Assembly: GCF_014844075.1 (NCBI RefSeq)
Contig: NZ_CP062165.1
Coordinates: forward strand, 3,658,001-3,722,000
Source: Paenibacillus sp. JNUCC-31
Lineage (GTDB): Bacteria > Bacillota > Bacilli > Paenibacillales > Paenibacillaceae
Reading direction: 5' to 3'
DNA: 64,000 bases
This document shows, in pieces, positions 53,494 through 64,000 of this stretch; positions within the stretch are counted from its first letter, which is position 1, and the number at the start of each line of letters is the position of its first letter. Made by a program: the position numbers and the translations under genes. The notes beneath the pieces are model-generated. The model searched no databases. It had not been told where the DNA came from and saw nothing but the letters and a program-made list of their open reading frames with translations.

Positions 53494-54828
53494 ATGTTGA
53501 ATACCAAAAAGTGGGTAACCCTGTTATGCCTGTCCCTACTCATGTTTGCTACAGCCTGTTCAGGAGGAACTTCAGAACCTTCAGCTTCATCTAATGAGGG
53601 GGGCAAAAGTGACTCTTCCGGCAATATTGAACTTCGCATGACCTGGTGGGGATCACAGACTCGCCACGATCTCACGACCAAAGTGATCAAGCTATTTGAA
53701 GAGAAACACCCCGGCATTACCATCAAACCGGAATATTCCGGTTGGGATGGTTACTTTGACAAGCTGACCACACAGGTAGCTGGTTCCAATGCGCCGGATA
53801 TCATACAGATGGATTACGCTTTTCTAACCGATTTTGCCCGCCGTGGTGCGCTTCTTGACCTGACTCCATTTGCTGAAAGCAAAGAGCTGCGTACAGAGGA
53901 TCATGACAAGAGCATGCTCAAAGCCGGATCGATTGATGATAAATTATACGCGATTACATTGGGTGTAAATGCACCAGGTGTCATCTATGATGCGACCGTA
54001 TTCCAGGAGCTTGGCATTGAGGAGCCGCAGGAAAGCTGGACTTGGGAAGATTTCAGCAATATCGCTGCCAAAATTGCAGCAGAGAAGGGTGATGGTTTCT
54101 ACGGTTCGGCGGATGTTTCGGGAACCACCAACATGTTTGAGGTATTTATTCGGCAAACAGGCAAGGGGCTATTTGATGGTGGCACGATGACAGCAACCAG
54201 CGAGGAGCTTCAGCAGTGGTTCGACATGTGGGGTGCACTTCGTGAGAACGGGGGCGCTACCTCTGCGGAAGTGACAGCATCCACAACGAATGCGCTGGAA
54301 ACACGCCCGATCTCGCTTGGTACAGCTGCCATGGATTTTGCGTGGTCTAATCAATTGCTGACGTTCCAGCAGGTGAACAAAAACCAGGACCATAAGCTTG
54401 GGATACAAGTACTTCCGCACGGTGTGGGGGAAAAGCAAATCGGTGAATACCTGAAAGCAGGTCAGTTCCTGTCCGGTTATGCCAAAACAAAACATCCGAA
54501 GGAAGTGGCGATGTTTATCGACTTCATGGTGAATGATCCCGAAGCGACCGCCATTCTCGGTTCGGAGCGCGGAGTACCCGTCAATGCCAGCATCCGTGAG
54601 AAGATGCAGCCTACGCTGCCCGAAGCGGAGCAAGCCATCTTCCAATTTATCGATGTAGTATCGAAGAACTCCAGTGAGATTGATCCGCCATACCCGCAAG
54701 GATTCTCCGAAGTGGATACCAGCTTCAAGAGTGCAAGTGAGCAGATCGCCTTTGGTCAAGGCAGCACACCGGATGTGATTGCCCAGTTCATTGAAGGGGC
54801 TAAGGCGACACTTGCATCAAGTCAATAA
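53494..54828 (+). CDS. Sugar ABC transporter substrate-binding lipoprotein (second locus)
   Basis: This 444-residue binding protein has a lipoprotein signal (LCLSLLMFATACSGG, lipid-carrying cysteine about residue 20) and the MalE/UgpB-type two-lobe fold, with ELRMTWWGSQTRHDL and FEEKHPGITIKPEYSGWDGY early in the mature part. ATG at 53494 follows AGGGGAGGAA; a frame from 53431 would precede the signal and is rejected. It leads an operon with two permeases. Its family differs from the larger binding protein at 5264. The GH105 gene upstream suggests unsaturated oligouronides as substrate. Confidence 0.93.
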   Translation: MLNTKKWVTLLCLSLLMFATACSGGTSEPSASSNEGGKSDSSGNIELRMTWWGSQTRHDLTTKVIKLFEEKHPGITIKPEYSGWDGYFDKLTTQVAGSNAPDIIQMDYAFLTDFARRGALLDLTPFAESKELRTEDHDKSMLKAGSIDDKLYAITLGVNAPGVIYDATVFQELGIEEPQESWTWEDFSNIAAKIAAEKGDGFYGSADVSGTTNMFEVFIRQTGKGLFDGGTMTATSEELQQWFDMWGALRENGGATSAEVTASTTNALETRPISLGTAAMDFAWSNQLLTFQQVNKNQDHKLGIQVLPHGVGEKQIGEYLKAGQFLSGYAKTKHPKEVAMFIDFMVNDPEATAILGSERGVPVNASIREKMQPTLPEAEQAIFQFIDVVSKNSSEIDPPYPQGFSEVDTSFKSASEQIAFGQGSTPDVIAQFIEGAKATLASSQ

Positions 54829-54872
54829 CATTTGGCTGGTTCCATTTCTAATTCCGACGGGAGGTTGCAAAG

Positions 54873-55823
54873 ATGAGTACAACACAGGTCAGCCAAGCCC
54901 GAACCGAGCATGTAACAGCCCGGCGGGTAAAACGGAGATACGCCCATAATGGAGCTGCACTTCTGTTTCTAGCCCCATGGCTGGTTGGATTATTGTTTCT
55001 TACACTTGGCCCGATGCTCGTTTCCTTATACATTTCGTTCACTGACTACAGTATCCTGGCCGCCCCTTCCTGGGTCGGTCTGGATAACTACACCACGATG
55101 TTTACATCGGATAAACTGTTTACCCAATCGCTCAAGGTCACATTTACGTACGTCGCTGTATCCGTACCGATCAAGCTGATCTTTGCCCTGCTGGTGGCGA
55201 TGCTGTTGAACAAGGGCATCCGAGGGCTTGGCATTTACCGTACGGTGTATTATATTCCAACCCTGCTTGGGGGAAGTGTCGCGATCGCGATGCTGTGGCG
55301 CAAAATGCTGGGCGGTGACGGACTGCTCAATGGGGTGCTTGCCATGATCGGCATTAAGGCACCCGATTGGGTCGCGAACCCGAAGTATGCCCTGTATTCG
55401 ATCGTACTGTTGTCGGTATGGCAGTTCGGATCGTCGATGATTATTTTCCTGGCAGGTTTGAAGCAGATTCCACCTGAGTATGACGAAGCTTCCGCCGTAG
55501 ATGGAGCAGGCCCACTCCGGAGATTCTTCTATATCACACTGCCGATTCTGTCACCGGTGATCTTTTTCAATCTTGTGATGCAGCTGATTACCTCCTTCCA
55601 GTCATTTACTCAGGCATTTGTCATCAGTAACGGCAGCGGAGGGCCCGTCAATTCAACATTAATGTACTCTCTATACCTGTACAAAAAAGGTTTCTCGTTC
55701 TTCCAGATGGGTTATGCGTCCGCGATGGCCTGGGTGCTGGTGATCCTGATCGGTGTCTTTACATTGCTGGTATTCCGCAGCAGCAAGCTGTGGGTGCACT
55801 ATGAGGATGGTGGAAAATCATGA
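54873..55823 (+). CDS. Sugar ABC transporter permease (MalF/UgpA-type)
   Basis: This 316-residue membrane protein has six predicted helices starting near residue 30 and the ATPase-docking EAA loop DEASAVDGAGPLRRFF near residue 206. A GGGAGG ribosome binding site lies before the ATG. It overlaps the next permease by four bases. Together with the binding protein and the following permease it forms a type-I sugar importer lacking its own ATPase. Confidence 0.93.
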   Translation: MSTTQVSQARTEHVTARRVKRRYAHNGAALLFLAPWLVGLLFLTLGPMLVSLYISFTDYSILAAPSWVGLDNYTTMFTSDKLFTQSLKVTFTYVAVSVPIKLIFALLVAMLLNKGIRGLGIYRTVYYIPTLLGGSVAIAMLWRKMLGGDGLLNGVLAMIGIKAPDWVANPKYALYSIVLLSVWQFGSSMIIFLAGLKQIPPEYDEASAVDGAGPLRRFFYITLPILSPVIFFNLVMQLITSFQSFTQAFVISNGSGGPVNSTLMYSLYLYKKGFSFFQMGYASAMAWVLVILIGVFTLLVFRSSKLWVHYEDGGKS

Positions 55824-56668
55824 TTGGACAACGAAACTCTGGTGCGTGGGTAGTCGCCAAACATGTACTGATTTCGGTCATTGCCTTTGTGATGCTATAT
55901 CCGGTGCTCTGGATGCTGGGCAGCTCATTCAAACCGGGACATATGATTTTTACTGAAACATGGTTCTGGCCGCAAGAATGGAATTGGCAAAATTACATTA
56001 ATGGCTGGACGGGGATTCAGGGCAATCCCTTCTCCCGTTTTCTGACCAACTCGGTCGTCCTGTCGCTGGGTGCTGTGCTCGGCAATGTCATTTCCTGCTC
56101 CATGGCAGCGTACGCCTTCGCCAGATTGAATTTTCGTTTCAAAGCGATTTGCTTTGGGCTCATGCTCATGACAATCATGCTGCCACATCATGTGACGCTG
56201 ATTCCTCAATATATCCTGTTTAACCATCTGGAATGGGTGAATACGTATCTGCCACTGGTGGTGCCGAAATGGCTGGCAACAGATGCATTCTTCATTTTCC
56301 TGATGGTTCAGTTCTTCCGGGGATTGCCCAAAGAGCTGGATGAAGCGGCTACAATTGATGGATGCGGTCCTGTACGAATCTACACCAAAATTATCATTCC
56401 GCTGGCTTTTCCGGCGCTAGTGACGACAATGATCTTTACCTTTTTGTGGACGTGGGACGATTTCTTCAGCCAGTTGATCTATCTGAGTGATGTCAGCAAA
56501 TACACAGTACCGCTGGGTCTGCGCCTGTTCCTTGATTCCAGTTCCCAATCGGATTGGGGTCCAATGTTTGCGATGTCAGTACTGTCGCTGGTGCCTTGTT
56601 TTGTCGTATTTATCGTGTGTCAAAAGTACTTCGTGGAAGGAATCGCGACCTCCGGGCTCAAAGGGTAA
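55820..56668 (+). CDS. Sugar ABC transporter permease (MalG/UgpE-type)
   Basis: This 282-residue partner permease has the EAA loop DEAATIDGCGPVRIYTK near residue 174 and the usual C-terminal GLKG. Translation restarts at the ATGA overlap with the upstream permease. The kinase gene follows 27 bases later, so import and sensing genes probably share a transcript. Confidence 0.93.
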   Translation: MIGQRNSGAWVVAKHVLISVIAFVMLYPVLWMLGSSFKPGHMIFTETWFWPQEWNWQNYINGWTGIQGNPFSRFLTNSVVLSLGAVLGNVISCSMAAYAFARLNFRFKAICFGLMLMTIMLPHHVTLIPQYILFNHLEWVNTYLPLVVPKWLATDAFFIFLMVQFFRGLPKELDEAATIDGCGPVRIYTKIIIPLAFPALVTTMIFTFLWTWDDFFSQLIYLSDVSKYTVPLGLRLFLDSSSQSDWGPMFAMSVLSLVPCFVVFIVCQKYFVEGIATSGLKG

Positions 56669-56695
56669 TTCCAAGACGAAACGAGTTGACTCCGC

Positions 56696-58702
56696 ATGCG
56701 GAAACGAAAATTTTCGTTATTTCTAAATCAAAAGCTGCAACAAAGCAAGCTCTCCACGTTGATGGTGACTTGCTTTATTGTATTTAACCTGATGCTTGTC
56801 TCAGTTATTGTCTGGCTGGCGTACCAGTCGTTCTCTGCTGTTACGTTTACCGAGATCAGCAACGCGCGACTAGCTCTCCTGAACGAGAGTACACGCCGTG
56901 GTTTTGATTTTATTACAGGGGTGACAGGCACAGCCTACTCTCTGGCGAGCAATCGTGAGCTGTCGAATCTGCTGGATACAAACGGAACGGGAAGGCTGAC
57001 ACAGATCCACCAACGGCGGGAGTTATCCAGAATACTGGATCATACGCTGGTTGTCAGTGAAGGCATTACCTCGGTGGAGATGTATACGGATGCCTTCAAC
57101 GGGGTCACCGTCACGATGGCTGACCGCATCTATCCAGTGAATACGATTGCCGGCGATTCATGGTTTGCTGCACTGGAGCAGGCGGATGCGGCCTGGGTGC
57201 CTTTGCGGGAAAACGAGTCTGGTCAATCGCTGATCGGATACGCGCAGCGAATCTTTGACAGCCGGGGTGGCACGGTGGCGTACGTGCTCATAAGGCTGAG
57301 TCGCGCGGACATTGTACGGAGATTTGCGGATATGCCCATGGTACTGGATGGACAGGTGCTGTTGGTGGATACCGCAGGCAATGTCGTCATGCAAATGGGT
57401 GAGGACATTGTAGAGGGAACGTCTGATGAAGATTTGACCTTAACCAAAGGTAACTCAAAAATTTTATCTTCTATTAATACCTCTGCAAATGCTTCTGCAA
57501 CCGGGGAAAGTGAACCTGTTGTAGACAGCGCATGGATTCAGGAGCACGCCGAGCACGGGCAGGACGGATTTGAAGTAGTTTCCGGCAAGGGCGGAGGAGC
57601 GCAGCTTGTTTTGTATTCAAGGCCAGCCATGCTTCAGTGGCATCTGGTGCAGACCATTCCTGTGCATACCTTATTATCTCCAATGAGGCAGGCGGGCTGG
57701 CAGGTCCTTGGGATAGCCGTACTGGGGTTATTATGCTCGGTTGTACTCGCGTATCTGTTCGTGCGACGGATTGTTCGTCCCTTGCGTCAGCTCATCAAAC
57801 GGATGAGGCAGCTGGAGAAGGGGGATTTCAATACCCGTGTTCAGTTATCATTCACCGAGGAATATGCCCATTTGGCTTATGGGTTCAACCATATGGCTTC
57901 ACAGCTGACAGCGTTAATGGATCAGGTCAAGGAAGAGAGCCGCGCGAAGCGTGAAGCCCAGACTGGTTTACTGGAGGCGCAAATTAAACCGCATTTTTTG
58001 TACAATACACTCGATATGATCCACTGGCGGGCCCTGGATTATGAAGCCAAGGATATCAGCCGGATGATTGTACAGCTCAGCAAACTGTTACGCATTGGAT
58101 TGAGCGGTGGCAGGCTGTTTATTCGAGTGCGGGATGAACTGGAGCATGCCCGTTGTTACGTCAACATTCAGTCCGAGCGGTTGCCCTTTTCCATCGACTA
58201 TCAGGAAAAGATTGATCCACGTGTCCGCGGCTGTTATATTCCCAAGATCATTTTGCAGCCCTTTATAGAAAATGCGGTCATGCATGGGTATCCAAAGGAA
58301 GGGAAACTTCGCATACAGATTGATATGGGTGAGTCGGAGAGCAGTCGTCTATCAGGAGCAAATGATTCTTCAACCTGCCTTCTCACCGAATCATCAACGG
58401 AGTCATCCGAATTAGGCAGCCAATCTATGGGCTATCGTCCAACCGTAAAGTCTGCTAATGCACCCAAAATCATCATTCGCATTAGAGACAACGGACAGGG
58501 CTTGCCTGAAGGCTGGAAACTGGAGGAGACGTCGGGCATCGGTATACGGAATGTACATCAGCGTATTCAACTGTATTGTGGCACCGGGTATGGCGTTGAT
58601 CTATGTACAGGTGAATTGGGCGGGGTAGAAGTGACCATTACGCTGCCGCGCATTGAAACGGAAGATCAGTTAACTCTGTGGCTGGGCGGTGAAAATGAAT
58701 GA
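56696..58702 (+). CDS. YesM-type sensor histidine kinase
   Basis: This 668-residue membrane kinase has two helices (about 20-45 and 340-362) around an extracytoplasmic sensor part, a HAMP domain (about 363-415), the histidine kinase domain with phospho-acceptor H433 in KPHFLYNTLDMIHW, and an ATPase domain with NAVMHG and GIGIRNVHQR motifs. An insertion of about 40 Ser/Thr-rich residues (around 548-588) interrupts the ATPase domain between the N-box and the next motif, which is unusual. The start has only a weak ribosome binding site. It overlaps the response regulator gene by four bases. Confidence 0.9.
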   Translation: MRKRKFSLFLNQKLQQSKLSTLMVTCFIVFNLMLVSVIVWLAYQSFSAVTFTEISNARLALLNESTRRGFDFITGVTGTAYSLASNRELSNLLDTNGTGRLTQIHQRRELSRILDHTLVVSEGITSVEMYTDAFNGVTVTMADRIYPVNTIAGDSWFAALEQADAAWVPLRENESGQSLIGYAQRIFDSRGGTVAYVLIRLSRADIVRRFADMPMVLDGQVLLVDTAGNVVMQMGEDIVEGTSDEDLTLTKGNSKILSSINTSANASATGESEPVVDSAWIQEHAEHGQDGFEVVSGKGGGAQLVLYSRPAMLQWHLVQTIPVHTLLSPMRQAGWQVLGIAVLGLLCSVVLAYLFVRRIVRPLRQLIKRMRQLEKGDFNTRVQLSFTEEYAHLAYGFNHMASQLTALMDQVKEESRAKREAQTGLLEAQIKPHFLYNTLDMIHWRALDYEAKDISRMIVQLSKLLRIGLSGGRLFIRVRDELEHARCYVNIQSERLPFSIDYQEKIDPRVRGCYIPKIILQPFIENAVMHGYPKEGKLRIQIDMGESESSRLSGANDSSTCLLTESSTESSELGSQSMGYRPTVKSANAPKIIIRIRDNGQGLPEGWKLEETSGIGIRNVHQRIQLYCGTGYGVDLCTGELGGVEVTITLPRIETEDQLTLWLGGENE

Positions 58703-60303
58703 AAACGATTATGCTCGTAGACGATGATCCACATATTGTAAAAGCATTGACCGAACATATTGATTGGCCATCCCTTGGCCTCAACATTGCAGGAACGGCA
58801 GCCAATGGCGTGGAAGCACTGGAGCTGTTCCAGCGGCTGCGTCCGGATCTTGTCATGACGGACGTCTATTTGCCAGGAATGACAGGACTTGAGGTTACGC
58901 AGAAGCTGCGGAGGGATCATCCCCATCTGCCGATTATCATTCTTAGCGGATATGACGAATTCGAGAATGCCAGGGCGGCCATGCGCTGGGGCGTGAATCA
59001 TTTTTTGCTGAAGCCTGCAGGGGTGGAGGAGATTGAGTCTGTTCTGCGTGAGGTATTACTGGAACAGGATGTGAGGGAGCGGCATGAGCGGCTGGAGCAG
59101 ACGTACAAACAAGAGATTGGACGGGTGGTTCCTTATCTGCGCAAACTGTTTCTCCATGAGCTGTTGACCACGCGCTATCAGGCAGAGGAATTACCTGCGC
59201 AGCGTATGGAATATGTGGGGATTCGCATGCCCGCTCAGGTACGCGCCATCAGTTTGCAGCTTCATCGCCCCGGCTTCCTGACACGAATGAGAGAGCGGGA
59301 CTGGCAGCTGTTAAGGTATGGGGCAGCGGATATTATTCAGGAGACCGTCAAGGAACAGCAAGTTGTACAGATGTCTGACGGTCAGGTAGAGATTGTGGAT
59401 TATTCGGATCAGGTATTTGTGCTGCTTCTATTGGACGTGGACCACCTAGAGCAGATGGAGTCCCTACTGGACCGGATGATGGATCAGATTTTTACGTATC
59501 TCAAGATCGAAATGAGTGCAGGTATCGGGACGTCCAAAGGTCACTTGTGTGAGATGATGGACTCTTATCTGGAGAGCAGGGAAGCGCTGGAGAAAGCAGA
59601 ATTTCAGGGCGGGAGCCGGGTTTACCGATATGATTCATCAGATACTTTAGAGCCGTGCGTGACGGATTACTCGCTATTGCTGCGACAATGGAATGAGTGC
59701 TGGGCGGATATGAGGACTGATCTGGCAGAGGACATATGGGTTCATCTACGCACTTTGTTGGACGAAGGGAGTGGTACGAGTATTCAGGATGTGCAAGTTG
59801 TGGCTGTGAGTCTGTTCGACACGCTGATTCATAGCTGGAACCGGCATTATCCCATGCTGGCACCACCGCTCGCGATGAGTACCTTTTTGCGGGAGATTCA
59901 ATCCAAATATGCGCTGCAGGATCTGGTATGCTGGATGGACGGCATTATTCGAAACTGGATGGATCAGACACGGAAAGAGATGGGCGAGAAGAAAAGCAAT
60001 AAACTGGTGGAGCAGGTAAAACAGTACGTTGAAATGCATTATGCTGAAGAGATCAGTTTTGAAGCGATCGCCAAGGGGCTGTTTGTACACCCCAAATATT
60101 TGAGTCAGCTGTTCAAGAGAGTAACCGGAGAGAATTTTGTGAGTTATGTGAACGGGTACCGAATTCAACGGGCGATGGAACTGTTACAGTCAGGGCATTA
60201 CATGGTCTACGAGGTTAGTGAGATGACCGGGTTCCGTAACGCGACATATTTCAGTCAGGTGTTCAAGATGCTTACGGGCAAGAGTCCTTCTGAAATCGGG
60301 TAG
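58699..60303 (+). CDS. YesN-type response regulator with AraC output domain
   Basis: This 534-residue regulator has a receiver domain with acidic pocket D8-D10 and phospho-acceptor D55 in MTDVYLPGMTG, a middle linker region, and a C-terminal AraC double helix-turn-helix (about 435-534, with KYVEMHYAEEISFEAIAKGL-like opening). It overlaps the kinase gene as ATGA and should activate the importer and GH105 genes when the kinase senses the sugar. Its target sites cannot be read here. Confidence 0.92.
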   Translation: MKTIMLVDDDPHIVKALTEHIDWPSLGLNIAGTAANGVEALELFQRLRPDLVMTDVYLPGMTGLEVTQKLRRDHPHLPIIILSGYDEFENARAAMRWGVNHFLLKPAGVEEIESVLREVLLEQDVRERHERLEQTYKQEIGRVVPYLRKLFLHELLTTRYQAEELPAQRMEYVGIRMPAQVRAISLQLHRPGFLTRMRERDWQLLRYGAADIIQETVKEQQVVQMSDGQVEIVDYSDQVFVLLLLDVDHLEQMESLLDRMMDQIFTYLKIEMSAGIGTSKGHLCEMMDSYLESREALEKAEFQGGSRVYRYDSSDTLEPCVTDYSLLLRQWNECWADMRTDLAEDIWVHLRTLLDEGSGTSIQDVQVVAVSLFDTLIHSWNRHYPMLAPPLAMSTFLREIQSKYALQDLVCWMDGIIRNWMDQTRKEMGEKKSNKLVEQVKQYVEMHYAEEISFEAIAKGLFVHPKYLSQLFKRVTGENFVSYVNGYRIQRAMELLQSGHYMVYEVSEMTGFRNATYFSQVFKMLTGKSPSEIG

Positions 60304-60356
60304 AGCAATGAATAGTATATGACCAAAAATAAAGTGGATTGGACGGATTACAACGT

Positions 60357-60902
60357 ATGATTATTGATCAACAGGAATTTAACGTAAATGGATTGATCTA
60401 TTCGATTAGGTCTGCCGATGAAAAGGATGCCGGGACAATGTCTTCACTTCGTGTGCAGATGGATGGAGAAACCGAGAATATGGATCGCGAACAAGGCGAA
60501 GGGTTTATCGATTCGGCTGGATTTGAAGAGATTATTCGGTTGGACACGGGGAAGCAGAGAAACTTATTTCTCGTGGCCATCGTAAAGGGGGAAATCGTCG
60601 GGTATTCCAGATGTGAGGGTGTGGATCTAAAGCGATTTTCTCATAAAGTTGAATTTGGCGTCTGCATAGCGAGAGAGTTCTGGGGTTATGGTATTGGTAA
60701 GAAGCTGCTGGAGACCTCAATGAATTGGGCAGATACGAATGGAATTGAGAAGATGACTTTGACCGTACTGGGGACGAATGACAAAGCGATAGAGCTTTAC
60801 AAAAGAATGGGCTTCGAGATCGAGGGGACGTTGAAAAAGGATCGACGACACGCGGACGGTCAGTATTACGATACTGTTGTGATGGGAAGGTTCAAAAGCT
60901 GA
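60357..60902 (+). CDS. GNAT family N-acetyltransferase
   Basis: This 181-residue protein has a GNAT acetyl-CoA-binding fold, with the pyrophosphate-loop region EFWGYGIGKKLLETSMNWAD (about 107-126) and a C-terminal LYKRMGFEIEGTLKKDRR of the RimJ/RimL or aminoglycoside-acetyltransferase branch. The start is uncertain: ATG at 60357 has only a weak upstream purine stretch and a TTG at 60339 is in frame. The substrate is unknown. It lies between the carbohydrate locus and the rRNA operon and shares no clear operon with either. Confidence 0.85.
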   Translation: MIIDQQEFNVNGLIYSIRSADEKDAGTMSSLRVQMDGETENMDREQGEGFIDSAGFEEIIRLDTGKQRNLFLVAIVKGEIVGYSRCEGVDLKRFSHKVEFGVCIAREFWGYGIGKKLLETSMNWADTNGIEKMTLTVLGTNDKAIELYKRMGFEIEGTLKKDRRHADGQYYDTVVMGRFKS

Positions 60903-61632
60903 GGGGCAGGAGAGGTTGTGGCGGGGATGTCGTGAGCAATGAACCAGATGCAGAGTCACTCTTATATAGAAAGAGAGGGTTAATATCAATTATATGTAGA
61001 TTCTTAAAACCTGATTTTATATCGTACGATAGAAGCTATCGAATATGTGCAATATAACAACGTATATAATCTCTTATACAGGAGACTCTGTTGACTCAAA
61101 ATGAACAGCTACTCAGTCTAGTATGAAAAGCATAACGAATATAGTTTCTCTTTAAGTATGCTTAACATTTTCATATCTAATGACTGTAGCGGGTCAGGCA
61201 GATTATACGGATGATGATCGTTTGGAAGAAGAAATCATATTTACTATGTTTGATCTAACTGAATGAAAAAATAAAATAATGTTATTTAAGTATTGTATTT
61301 TAATATTCTGTATGGTATATTCTATTTCCGGCCAAAAAAACACAAGAAACACGGGTGCGGCAAGCGACTCTAATAAGATTCGAAAGAAACTTAAAAAAAG
61401 AGCTTGCAAAGTTGGTTCGGAAATGATATGATATAAAAGTTGCTGAGGAGAACGAAACTTGGTAGCAAAATGAGTTTGGTCTTTGAAAACTGAACAACGA
61501 GTGAGTAATGATCTTGCTTGCAAGATCGACGCTGAGAAATCGGTATTCGTCTTCGGACGGTATCCTTTCAAAGCACAAATGAGATTTTTAATCTCGTCAG
61601 ATTCAAAATGAGCTTATCGCTCTTTTCAATAC
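60903..61632. other. AT-rich region and rRNA leader, no gene seen
   Basis: This 730-base stretch holds no credible gene. Its right part contains the rRNA promoter and the transcribed leader: TCTTTGAAAACT at 61480-61491, a boxA-like antitermination context seen again in the 16S-23S spacer, and small hairpins such as GATCTTGCTTGCAAGATC near 61508-61527. Confidence 0.55.
61404..61432 (+). promoter_or_regulatory. rRNA operon promoter
   Basis: TTGCAA at 61404-61409 and TATGAT at 61427-61432 are separated by 17 bases, about 200 bases before the 16S start. An A-rich stretch just upstream (61391-61400) could act as an UP-like element. Further tandem promoters were not resolved. Confidence 0.6.
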
Positions 61633-63188
<1,556 letters not shown>

Positions 63189-63524
63189 TGGAGAATCGTT
63201 TCCTGTAACGGAAACATTCAAATACAAGTCTTCAGGAAGCATGCTTCCGAAGCGAGCTTTACTTCGTAAAGCTTTTCACTCACTCGTTGCTCAGTTTTGA
63301 GAGCTCAAACTCTCAAACAGCTTGCTTTTGCATGGAGCTTGTTCTTTGAAAACTAGATATCGAAACGAAAAATGCGAATTAGAACATTCCTTTTTAGCTG
63401 AACTTGTGTAAACAAGTTTCAATAAAAACGGTAGATTGCATGAGCGAGTGATCGAAATGGAGCGACTTTTGGCTTTGGACGCAGTCCAAAACAAGTGGAG
63501 CGACAGCTCGAACACGAGCGATAT
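63189..63524 (+). other. 16S-23S internal transcribed spacer without tRNA
   Basis: The roughly 336-base spacer contains no tRNA-Ile or tRNA-Ala gene. It repeats the boxA-type context TTCTTTGAAAACT at 63342-63354 that also stands before 16S, and has local hairpins such as AGCTTTACTTCGTAAAGCT near 63255-63274. Confidence 0.85.
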
Positions 63525-64000
63525 GGTTAAGCTACTAAGAGCACACGGAGGATGCCTAGGCGCTAGGAGCCGATGAAGGACGTGGCGAACAACGAAACTG
63601 CCTCGGGGAGCTGTAAGCAAGCTTTGATCCGGGGGTGTCCGAATGGGGAAACCCAGCTGGGGTAATGTCCAGTTACACCTAACTGAATACATAGGTTAGT
63701 GTGAGGCATACCAGGGGAACTGAAACATCTAAGTACCCTGAGGAAGAGAAAACAATAGTGATTCCGTCAGTAGCGGCGAGCGAACGCGGAGAAGCCCAAA
63801 CCAGAGAGCTTGCTCTCTGGGGTTGTGGGACGTCTCACATGGAGTTACAAAGGAACCGGTTAAGTGAAGAGGTCTGGAAAGGCCCGCCAAAGAAGGTAAA
63901 AGCCCTGTAGCTGAAAGTCTGTTCCCTCCGAGACGGATCCCGAGTAGTGCGGGGCACGTGAAACCCCGTATGAATCCGGCAGGACCATCTGCCAAGGCTA
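63525..64000 (+). rRNA. rrl: 23S ribosomal RNA, 5' part (cut by window end)
   Basis: The gene starts near GGTTAAGCTACTAAGAGCAC and continues with GGATGCCTAGGCGCTAGGAG and AGTAGCGGCGAGCGAACGCG, typical of the 5' domain. The window ends about 476 bases into the gene. Confidence 0.97.

Noticed and set aside
61091..61127. Second rRNA promoter starting at TTGACT
   Set aside because: The nearest -10-like hexamers are 22-25 bases away, too far for a normal promoter.
61180..61266. Short ORF of about 28 residues upstream of the rRNA promoter
   Set aside because: No ribosome binding site and no recognisable pattern; it lies in AT-rich DNA where chance ORFs are common.
63189..63524. tRNA genes in the 16S-23S spacer
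   Set aside because: No cloverleaf, TTCGA-type T-loop or anticodon arm was seen on reading the spacer.

Overview
The window reads as a chromosomal segment of a Paenibacillus species. The 16S rRNA gene at the right end has the sequence character of this genus, especially the amylolyticus/pabuli-like group (recognised by eye, not searched). The gene content agrees: many ABC sugar importers that lack their own ATPase, sensor/AraC regulators, glycoside hydrolases, an SLH-domain surface protein, a bacillithiol-linked YtxJ protein and strong AGGAGG-type ribosome binding sites.

Positions 1-16800 are a glycan-use locus on the + strand: a Gfo/Idh/MocA oxidoreductase, a GH29 alpha-L-fucosidase, a three-gene sugar importer (two permeases and a lipoprotein binding protein), a membrane sensor fused to an AraC output domain, a GH3 beta-glycosidase, a GH38 alpha-mannosidase and two TIM-barrel sugar isomerase/epimerase-like proteins. 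The enzymes point to a fucose- and mannose-containing oligosaccharide, possibly plant-type N-glycan. Positions 16800-20000 hold small genes: a frameshifted membrane protein, a small HTH protein, a VOC protein, a hypothetical protein, and a YtxJ-type bacilliredoxin with an N-terminal membrane anchor.

Positions 20049-22036 carry a two-gene module of an unknown protein and an XRE-HTH/ImmA metallopeptidase. A repeat-rich, apparently non-coding stretch follows, and the whole looks like inserted material between ytxJ and kdp. Positions 22614-32184 are a complete K+-ATPase locus: a 27-residue ORF, kdpF, kdpA, kdpB, kdpC, a cytoplasmic KdpD-type sensor with the whole KdpD/USP module duplicated in tandem, a separate membrane histidine kinase corresponding to the rest of KdpD, and kdpE. 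A T-rich direct repeat upstream resembles a KdpE box and overlaps the T-tract of a strong terminator.

Positions 32279-34614 hold a GH4 melibiase-like gene divergent from an AraC regulator. Positions 34868-49246 are mostly on the - strand: a large secreted protein with a BIG2-like domain, an SLH protein, csaA, udk, a VanZ-like protein, an ECF sigma factor with a DUF4179 partner, and a SWIM-protein/SNF2-helicase pair. A small secreted coiled-coil protein lies between on the + strand.

Positions 49532-60902 are on the + strand: an endonuclease/exonuclease/phosphatase-family enzyme, then a second carbohydrate locus (long GH105 unsaturated glucuronyl/galacturonyl hydrolase, lipoprotein binding protein, two permeases, YesM-type kinase, YesN-type regulator) with CcpA-like cre sites, and a GNAT acetyltransferase. 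The window ends with an rRNA operon: promoter, leader, full 16S, a tRNA-free spacer and the 5' end of 23S. Gene calls were made by reading alone. No searches were run, and substrate names are inferences from family.
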